Source of the DNA: Rhizobium rhizogenes NBRC 13257
GTDB lineage: Bacteria > Pseudomonadota > Alphaproteobacteria > Rhizobiales > Rhizobiaceae
Reading direction: 5' to 3'
NCBI RefSeq assembly: GCF_000696095.1
Contig: NZ_BAYX01000004.1
Span: forward strand, 1 to 64,000
Length of the DNA: 64,000 bases
Shown here: positions 56,023-64,000 of the stretch, in pieces
Numbering within the stretch: the first letter of the stretch is position 1
Layout of the letters: each line of letters begins with the position of its first letter
Notes under the pieces: model-generated
The model's input: the letters and a program-made list of their open reading frames with translations, nothing else
Databases searched by the model: none
What the model was told of the DNA's origin: nothing
Translations under genes and position numbers: made by a program

Positions 56023-56595
56023 TCACAAACTATCCAGCTTGCTTTGCATGGCGCGGAGCTGCTCCTTCAGCTCGTCGATGTCCTTTGCTTCCGCCTTGCG
56101 GCTTTCCTTCGCCGGCGGTTTCATGAAGGGCGAGAACATCTGCATGGCCTGCTGGAACATTTCGGTGTTGCGGCGCACCTGTTCCTCGACCATCTGGATC
56201 GGCAGTTGCAAATTCTTGACGAGCGGCGTCTCGCCAAAGGCGCGGTTGATCTGTTCGCGCATCTGCACCTGCTGCTCGGTGAAGGAGCGCATGGAGTGCT
56301 CGAGGAAACTCGGCACGACCATCTGCATCTGATCGCCGTAAAAGCCGATCAGCTGCCGGAGGAAGGAGATCGGCAGGAGCGTGTTTCCGGTTTTCGATTC
56401 CTGTTCGAAAATGATCTGCGTCAGGACCGAATGCGTGATGTCTTCGCCGCTTTTCGCATCCTGAACGGTAAATTCTTCTCCCTTTTTCACCATTTCCGCC
56501 AGGTCATCCAAGGTCACGTATGTGCTGGTGCCGGTATTGTATAGGCGGCGGTTGGCATATTTCTTGATTACGATCTGGCCCTCATTCTTCGCCAT
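56023..56595 (-). CDS. phaR: Polyhydroxyalkanoate synthesis repressor PhaR
   Basis: A 190-residue DNA-binding regulator. The N-terminal domain has IVIKKYANRRLYNTGTS, diagnostic of PhaR, and ISFLRQLIGFYGDQMQ marks the central granule-associated region. The C-terminus is Lys/Glu-rich and likely helical. PhaR represses phasin and PHB genes and binds PHB granules. It is divergent from phaA with 240 bp between. In Sinorhizobium this gene is also called aniA. Confidence 0.96.
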   Translation of the reverse strand: MAKNEGQIVIKKYANRRLYNTGTSTYVTLDDLAEMVKKGEEFTVQDAKSGEDITHSVLTQIIFEQESKTGNTLLPISFLRQLIGFYGDQMQMVVPSFLEHSMRSFTEQQVQMREQINRAFGETPLVKNLQLPIQMVEEQVRRNTEMFQQAMQMFSPFMKPPAKESRKAEAKDIDELKEQLRAMQSKLDSL

Positions 56596-56646
56596 TACTC
56601 AGTCTCCTGACCCCGTCTGATTGTATGGAATACTCCTCCATTACCA

Positions 56647-56676
56647 AGTGTAGACGCAAAAGAAGCTTGGTGACAA
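56647..56676 (-). promoter_or_regulatory. Predicted sigma-70-type promoter of phaR
   Basis: On the minus strand TTGTCA (-35, 56676-56671) and TACACT (-10, 56652-56647) are 18 bp apart and would start transcription about 45 nt before the phaR ATG. Confidence 0.4.
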
Positions 56677-56835
56677 TCGCTTTGTGCGATGCGGCAAGCC
56701 CTTTCTACTGGTTGTATTTTTCGTTGGTGGTGACGGGCTGGATGAAATATGGGCAACCGCCGTCTTGCAGTTTGACTCGGGCGCAAAGCTTTGACAGTTT
56801 CGCCTCATATATGTTCATCCTGTGAGGAGGCTTCC

Positions 56836-58017
56836 ATGAGCAATCCATCCATCGTCATCGCCAGTGCTGCCCGCACCGCCGTCGGCTCCTTCAACGGTGC
56901 TTTTGCGGCTGTTCCGGCCCATGAACTCGGTGCTGCCGCCATCAAGGGCGCGCTGGAGCGCGCCGGCGTCGATGCCCAGGACGTCGATGAAGTGATTCTC
57001 GGCCAGGTGCTGCAGGCCGCCGAAGGGCAGAATCCGGCCCGCCAGGCCGCGATGAAGGCCGGTATCCCGCAGGAAGCGACCGCCTGGAGCGTCAACCAGC
57101 TTTGCGGCTCTGGCTTGCGCGCCGTCGCGCTCGGCATGCAGCAGATCGCTACGGGCGATGCCAAAATCATCGTTGCCGGCGGTCAGGAGTCCATGTCGAT
57201 GGCCCCGCATGCCGCCCATCTTCGCGCCGGCACCAAGATGGGCGACATGAAGATGATTGATACGATGATCAAGGATGGCCTGACCGACGCCTTCTATGGC
57301 TATCACATGGGCATCACGGCGGAGAACATCGCCCGCCAGTGGCAGCTGTCGCGCGAGGAACAGGACCAGTTCGCCGTCGCTTCCCAGAACAAGGCCGAGG
57401 CTGCGCAGACGGCCGGGCGGTTCAAGGATGAGATCGTTCCCTTCACGATCCAGACCCGCAAGGGCGACATTATCGTCGATACCGATGAATATATCCGTCA
57501 CGGCGCGACGCTGGACAGCATGGCTAAGCTGCGCCCGGCCTTCGACAAGGACGGCACGGTGACGGCGGCCAACGCATCCGGCCTCAATGACGGCGCCGCC
57601 GCCGCCGTTCTGATGTCCGAGGCGGAAGCCTCGCGTCGCGGCATCCAGCCGCTCGCGCGCATCGTCTCCTGGGCAACGGCGGGCGTCGATCCCAAGATCA
57701 TGGGCTCAGGCCCGATCCCGGCCTCGCGCAAGGCACTGGAGAAGGCCGGCTGGTCGGTCGGCGAACTCGATCTTGTCGAGGCCAACGAGGCCTTTGCCGC
57801 CCAGGCTTGCGCCGTCAACAAGGATCTCGGCTGGGATACGTCGATCGTCAACGTCAATGGTGGCGCGATCGCCATCGGCCACCCGATCGGCGCGTCCGGT
57901 GCCCGTGTTCTCAACACGCTGCTGTTCGAGATGAAGCGCCGGGGTGCCAAGAAGGGTCTCGCGACACTTTGCATCGGTGGCGGCATGGGTGTTGCCATGT
58001 GCTTCGAGGCGTTCTGA
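56836..58017 (+). CDS. phaA: Acetyl-CoA acetyltransferase (beta-ketothiolase)
   Basis: A 393-residue thiolase that joins two acetyl-CoA into acetoacetyl-CoA, the first step of PHB synthesis. The acyl-accepting Cys90 lies in NQLCGSGL; His349 (GHPIG) and Cys379 (CIGGGMG) complete the site, in positions typical of the PhaA type. GAGGAGG is 5 nt before the ATG. The frame begins earlier at 56791 but this start is clear. It is 124 bp upstream of phaB and probably co-transcribed. Confidence 0.97.
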   Translation: MSNPSIVIASAARTAVGSFNGAFAAVPAHELGAAAIKGALERAGVDAQDVDEVILGQVLQAAEGQNPARQAAMKAGIPQEATAWSVNQLCGSGLRAVALGMQQIATGDAKIIVAGGQESMSMAPHAAHLRAGTKMGDMKMIDTMIKDGLTDAFYGYHMGITAENIARQWQLSREEQDQFAVASQNKAEAAQTAGRFKDEIVPFTIQTRKGDIIVDTDEYIRHGATLDSMAKLRPAFDKDGTVTAANASGLNDGAAAAVLMSEAEASRRGIQPLARIVSWATAGVDPKIMGSGPIPASRKALEKAGWSVGELDLVEANEAFAAQACAVNKDLGWDTSIVNVNGGAIAIGHPIGASGARVLNTLLFEMKRRGAKKGLATLCIGGGMGVAMCFEAF

Positions 58018-58141
58018 CGCGTTTCGCGCGTCAGCGCCGCGCAAGACGGTTTCGAATAATTTTCCAGAAGAAACGATGAAGGCGGAGCGGACGACCGAAG
58101 ATCGGTCGTTCCCGTCCCTGCCGCAACAAGGGGAGTGGCAC

Positions 58142-58867
58142 ATGAGCAGAGTGGCGTTGGTGACGGGTGGGACGCGCGGCATCGGAGCAGCGATTTCGAT
58201 GGCGCTGCGCAATGCCGGCTACAAGGTCGCGGCAACCTATGCCGGCAACGAGGAGAAGGCCCGGGCTTTCCACGAGGTGACGGGTATTTCCGTCCACAAA
58301 TGGGATGTGACCGACTACGAGGCTTGCGGCAGAGGTATCGCCAAGGTGCAGGACGAGCTTGGTCCTGTCGAGATCCTCGTCAACAATGCCGGCATTACCC
58401 GCGACGCCATGTTCCACAAGATGACGCCGCAGCAATGGAACGAGGTCATCAATACCAACCTTACCGGCCTGTTCAACATGACGCATCATGTCTGGCAGGG
58501 CATGCGCGACCGAAGCTTCGGCCGTGTCATCAATATCTCGTCGATCAACGGCCAGAAAGGCCAGATGGGCCAGGCGAACTATTCCGCCGCCAAGGCCGGC
58601 GACCTCGGCTTCACCAAGGCGCTGGCACAGGAAGGGGCGGCCAAGAACATCACCGTCAATGCCATTTGCCCCGGCTATATTGGCACGGAAATGGTGCTCG
58701 CAGTGCCGGAAAAGGTGCTGAACGAGCGCATCATTCCGCAGATCCCCGTGGGACGGTTGGGTGAGCCGGAAGAGATCGCGCGCGTTGTTGTCTTCCTTGC
58801 CGCCGATGATGCCGGTTTCATCACGGGATCGACGATCAGCGCCAATGGCGGCCAGTTCGTCGTTTGA
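58142..58867 (+). CDS. phaB: Acetoacetyl-CoA reductase
   Basis: A 241-residue short-chain dehydrogenase that reduces acetoacetyl-CoA to (R)-3-hydroxybutyryl-CoA with NADPH. The cofactor motif TGGTRGIG starts near residue 8, and Ser134, Tyr147 and Lys151 (YSAAK) form the active site. SINGQKGQMGQANYSAAK is diagnostic of PhaB. GGGGAG precedes the ATG. The PHB synthase gene is not in the window. Confidence 0.97.
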   Translation: MSRVALVTGGTRGIGAAISMALRNAGYKVAATYAGNEEKARAFHEVTGISVHKWDVTDYEACGRGIAKVQDELGPVEILVNNAGITRDAMFHKMTPQQWNEVINTNLTGLFNMTHHVWQGMRDRSFGRVINISSINGQKGQMGQANYSAAKAGDLGFTKALAQEGAAKNITVNAICPGYIGTEMVLAVPEKVLNERIIPQIPVGRLGEPEEIARVVVFLAADDAGFITGSTISANGGQFVV

Positions 58868-58911
58868 GCATGGGAGTGACAAGTTGGCTGATTGTCGGGA
58901 GTGTCCGGCAA

Positions 58912-59085
58912 TCAGTTCCGGCCTGAATTCCCGGAGCGCTGCTGCCTGGGTTTGAATTCCAGGATGACGGGCTTGAACACCATCCGGCGCATTTCCCTGT
59001 CACGCACCCGCGAGGCGTAGATCAGCACGACGAAGCTGGTGCCGACGAGAGCGAGCGCTGCGGTGCCTGCGATGATTGCAATCAT
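58912..59085 (-). CDS. Small single-helix membrane protein, unknown
   Basis: A 57-residue protein with an N-terminal membrane helix (IIAGTAALALVGTSFVVLIY) and a basic cytoplasmic tail (SRVRDREMRRMVFKP). GGGACGG lies upstream of the ATG at 59085. It is small enough to be missed by usual cutoffs. It is convergent with phaB, with 44 bp between stop codons. I do not know a family for it; the helix and the coding pattern argue that it is real. Confidence 0.6.
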   Translation of the reverse strand: MIAIIAGTAALALVGTSFVVLIYASRVRDREMRRMVFKPVILEFKPRQQRSGNSGRN

Positions 59086-59192
59086 GGTGTCCGTCCCTTT
59101 TCAAAAACGTTGACCCATCCCTGCGCGATCGGCGCGGGTGCTTGTATTCGCCAGAAAATTCCGGTTCGAAGTTTTTGGCATGACCATTTGGC

Positions 59193-59237
59193 TTTCACGG
59201 CCGGTCGTCAACAACGTGCTGACGGCCGGCCGTGAAA
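59193..59237. terminator. 18-bp bidirectional hairpin
   Basis: Arms of 18 bases (59193-59210 and 59220-59237) pair fully with one G-T pair around a 9-nt loop. It lies 22 bp beyond the stop of the glycine-zipper gene on the minus strand. No T-run follows on either strand. Confidence 0.55.
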
Positions 59238-59259
59238 TCTGTCTTAGCCTGTCATTGCC

Positions 59260-59514
59260 TTAGCGGCAGCGAGCCTCGTAGCGGCTGCCGTAGCGGTCGC
59301 GGTAGACGCAATAGCCGCGGCGCTCATGAGACCGGCCGATGAGGTTGCCGACAACACCGCCGGCCACGGCGCCGACTGCGGCACCACCCCAGCTATTGGT
59401 GGCAACACCGCCGATGACTGCGCCGGTTCCGGCACCGATGGCCGTGCCTCTCTCCGTGGCACTGCATGAGGCGAGTGCGCCCACGATGGCGATCGCGACG
59501 ATGATTTTTTTCAT
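59260..59514 (-). CDS. Glycine-zipper outer-membrane lipoprotein
   Basis: An 84-residue protein. The signal peptide ends in the lipobox LASC, so the Cys is lipidated. A glycine-zipper region (GAGTGAVIGGVATNSWGG, then AVAGGVVGNLIG) can insert into membrane; the tail is basic and Tyr-rich with two Cys (YCVYRDRYGS). Such lipoproteins (YMGG or 17-kDa-antigen-like) are common in rhizobia. GGGAGC is 7 nt before the ATG at 59514; the longer frame to 59925 is rejected. Function unknown. Confidence 0.8.
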   Translation of the reverse strand: MKKIIVAIAIVGALASCSATERGTAIGAGTGAVIGGVATNSWGGAAVGAVAGGVVGNLIGRSHERRGYCVYRDRYGSRYEARCR

Positions 59515-59561
59515 GGTATTTGCTCCCTGGTATGACGAGGTTTTCAACGTTATCAGCCCGA

Positions 59562-59717
59562 TCAGATCCGGCCCATCAGCAATAGAATGAGAACAATGAC
59601 AAGAACGAGGCCGAGACCGCCGGATGGACCATATCCCCAGCTTCGGCTGTAACCCCAGCTCGGGAATGCACCGATCAGCATGAGAATCACTATTATGAGT
59701 AAAATGGTACCAAGCAT
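59562..59717 (-). CDS. DUF3309-type small membrane protein
   Basis: A 51-residue protein with two hydrophobic segments (ILLIIVILMLIGAFP and LGLVLVIVLILLLMGRI) joined by a Trp-, Tyr- and Ser-rich linker (WGYSRSWGYGPSGG). This matches the small proteins called DUF3309 in alphaproteobacteria. GGAGGA lies 8 nt before the ATG, which fixes the start. It is upstream of the lipoprotein gene on the same strand, with 47 bp between, and is probably co-transcribed. No function is known. Confidence 0.75.
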   Translation of the reverse strand: MLGTILLIIVILMLIGAFPSWGYSRSWGYGPSGGLGLVLVIVLILLLMGRI

Positions 59718-60990
59718 GGCTTATTTCCTCCGCGTCCAGCGCTTGAAGCTCCCGCTGGCGTGAGACTTCACTCCAGTGGTTGCTCCAATCGGTGTGCCCA
59801 TCTACCTCGTTTATACAAAACGGGCGGCGCACCGTGTTCGCTACCCGAAGAAACTCGCGCCGCACGAAATTGTTCCGGCTCAGAAATAACCGGCGATGTG
59901 GGGACGCGTCGGCAGGACGAGGCAAAGGTTAACGGAGCAGCGCATCGCGCGCGCGAAAATGCCCTTCGACGACCTCTTCTTATGGTTAAAAATTTATTTA
60001 AATACAATATGTTGCGGTGAACGAAACGGGAAGATGGGCCTGTCCGCGATTCGTCAGCGATTCGTTCTGCATTTGGGCTTTGGTTAACGCCGGTAGGCGA
60101 TTGGGCCTCGAAGCGATGATAGCCTTCCGATATGTGGGCATTTGGCCCGATCGCCGCAAGGTAGTGCTCCATCGATGGAAATCGTTAAAATCGCGCGCTT
60201 TCGGGCTCGTCCACTCCGTCAGCCCATTCTCCATCTGGATCGGCTTCCTCGTCCGATCGCTACATGTAGCCGTGAACAAATAGAATACAGCGCGGAATCA
60301 GCGATTCGTCGCCGATTCGTTCCGGCTTTGGTCGAGGTGTTAACGGGCGCAATTATTGCGGGAATTTATTGATTTATTTTATTCGACTTCGCTTAAAGGT
60401 TAATTGCAATCCACGATTCGGGCTGATTCTGCGCTTCAACCATCCAGAGTCCTGTGTGTTTCCTCCGTAAATGCGCTAGATATTGTGGAGAACAAAGGCA
60501 GAATCCGAGGAAGTCGGTGATTCGTCGCCGATTCGTTCCGGCTTTGACCCGAATCTTAACGGGGCGCTTTCGCGAGCCGGATTCGTAAAGGAAGTCGCCA
60601 TATTTACAAATGGTTAACCATGTTTTGCAAGGTGAACTCGATCCCTGCCGAATAGCCGATTGACTCTCCTCTCATCGGAAAAGCGGGTGAAAAGACGATT
60701 CAGCATCTGGTGGGACTCTATGAATCAAAATCCATATGTTGTAGTGAACAAAATGGGAACTCTTCAGAGTCAGCGATTCGTCGCTGATTCGTTCTCAAGC
60801 TGTTCCGGACTCGTCGGGACTCGCCTGGGATGTAGCGATAATGTAGCTTTTGGTTGAGCTTGTTATTTATGAAATCGAATGTTGCGGCGGTTGTTTTTTG
60901 ATTCAGGTCTTGCCTTTGTCACATATGGTCGTCATCTCTTCTTCTCTTCCCAGGGGAGCTTGCTGATCGCAAGACAGTGGTTTCTCGCCC
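59718..60990. other. 1.27-kb gene-free region with repeat array
   Basis: No gene of normal size is supported between the DUF3309 gene and the helicase. The frames present lack ribosome sites and known motifs. The left 280 bp shows nothing special. The middle and right part (60007-60905) is filled by the array in the next entry. A perfect TTAACCAT (60614-60621), the short alphaproteobacterial CtrA-type box, lies inside it. Confidence 0.6.
60007..60817 (+). repeat. Four-copy, GANTC-rich direct repeat array
   Basis: Four units align without gaps, starting at 60007, 60262, 60478 and 60734 (steps 255, 216 and 256 bp). Each unit of about 84 bp begins near ATATGTTG, contains GTGAACAAA or a variant at about position 11, then GATTCGTC at position 42 and a second GATTCGTT at exactly +11. 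The first three units end in TTAACG 25-26 bp after the second GATTC, with a small, sequence-variable hairpin after it. Between 60048 and 60904 there are 23 GANTC sites, the target of the CcrM methylase. It resembles an iterated binding or methylation region, or a tandem sRNA family. No known element is recognised. Confidence 0.75.

Positions 60991-64000
<3,010 letters not shown>

Noticed and set aside
60007..60817. CRISPR array
   Set aside because: Units are about 84 bp, diverged, with steps of 216-256 bp; no short identical repeats with regular spacers and no cas genes.
60007..60905. Chromosomal replication origin
   Set aside because: No DnaA-box cluster of the usual form and no hemE or parAB nearby; GANTC richness alone is not enough to call an origin.

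Overview
The window is a 64 kb piece of an alphaproteobacterial chromosome, almost certainly Rhizobium or a close Rhizobiaceae relative. Pointers are a complete cyclic beta-1,2-glucan set (NdvB synthase, an OpgC-type modifier, the NdvA exporter), a Rhizobium-type porin, an ExpR-type LuxR regulator between ndvA and pyc (the same order as in Sinorhizobium meliloti), a 1,153-residue Rhizobium-type pyruvate carboxylase, and a PHB locus (phaR, phaA, phaB) next to rpmF, mtgA and ispA. Coding DNA is GC-rich. The first kilobase and the type I secretion block near 33.2-39.4 kb look AT-richer and more accessory. Most of the rest reads as stable core chromosome.

Layout. 0-5 kb: a possible structured RNA, two unknown membrane proteins, and a Fic-domain protein whose start region carries a six-site operator-like array; a secreted GH5 glycosidase reads the other way. 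5-14 kb: a LysE exporter, then an M19 dipeptidase fused in one operon with a five-gene peptide ABC importer, two tiny proteins and an XRE-cupin regulator. 14-28 kb: the periplasmic glucan cluster (ndvB, opgC-like, porin, ndvA), then expR and pyc. 32-39 kb: a metallo-beta-lactamase-fold hydrolase and a type I secretion cassette (ABC protein, HlyD-type adaptor, serralysin-like metalloprotease). 39-50 kb: a polar amino acid ABC importer, a ClpP paralog, an ArsR-SRPBCC pair, a cupin, two LysR regulators, an atypical SDR and three transporters. 50-59 kb: isoprenoid and envelope housekeeping (ispG, ispA, mtgA), a GST, rpmF, then phaR divergent from phaA-phaB. 59-61 kb: three small envelope proteins and a 1.27 kb gene-free stretch. 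61-64 kb: an SUV3-like RNA helicase that runs off the window end.

How the parts fit. NdvB makes cyclic glucan in the inner membrane, NdvA exports it to the periplasm and the OpgC-like acyltransferase probably adds substituents there. ExpR controls surface polysaccharide and motility genes in Sinorhizobium, so its place beside ndvA puts regulator and envelope genes together. Pyc (anaplerosis) and PhaA/PhaB/PhaR (carbon storage) both act on the acetyl-CoA and pyruvate node. The secretion cassette looks self-contained apart from its outer-membrane channel, which is not in the window.

The most unusual DNA is the gene-free stretch at 60.0-60.9 kb. It holds four gaplessly alignable copies of a roughly 84-bp unit, each with two GATTC motifs exactly 11 bp apart, in a segment with 23 GANTC sites (the CcrM methylation target) where about three are expected. 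I do not recognise it as any named element. The six-site array at the fic start and the multi-stem fold at positions 11-107 are the next most interesting signals. All calls come from reading the sequence and recalled family knowledge; no search was run.
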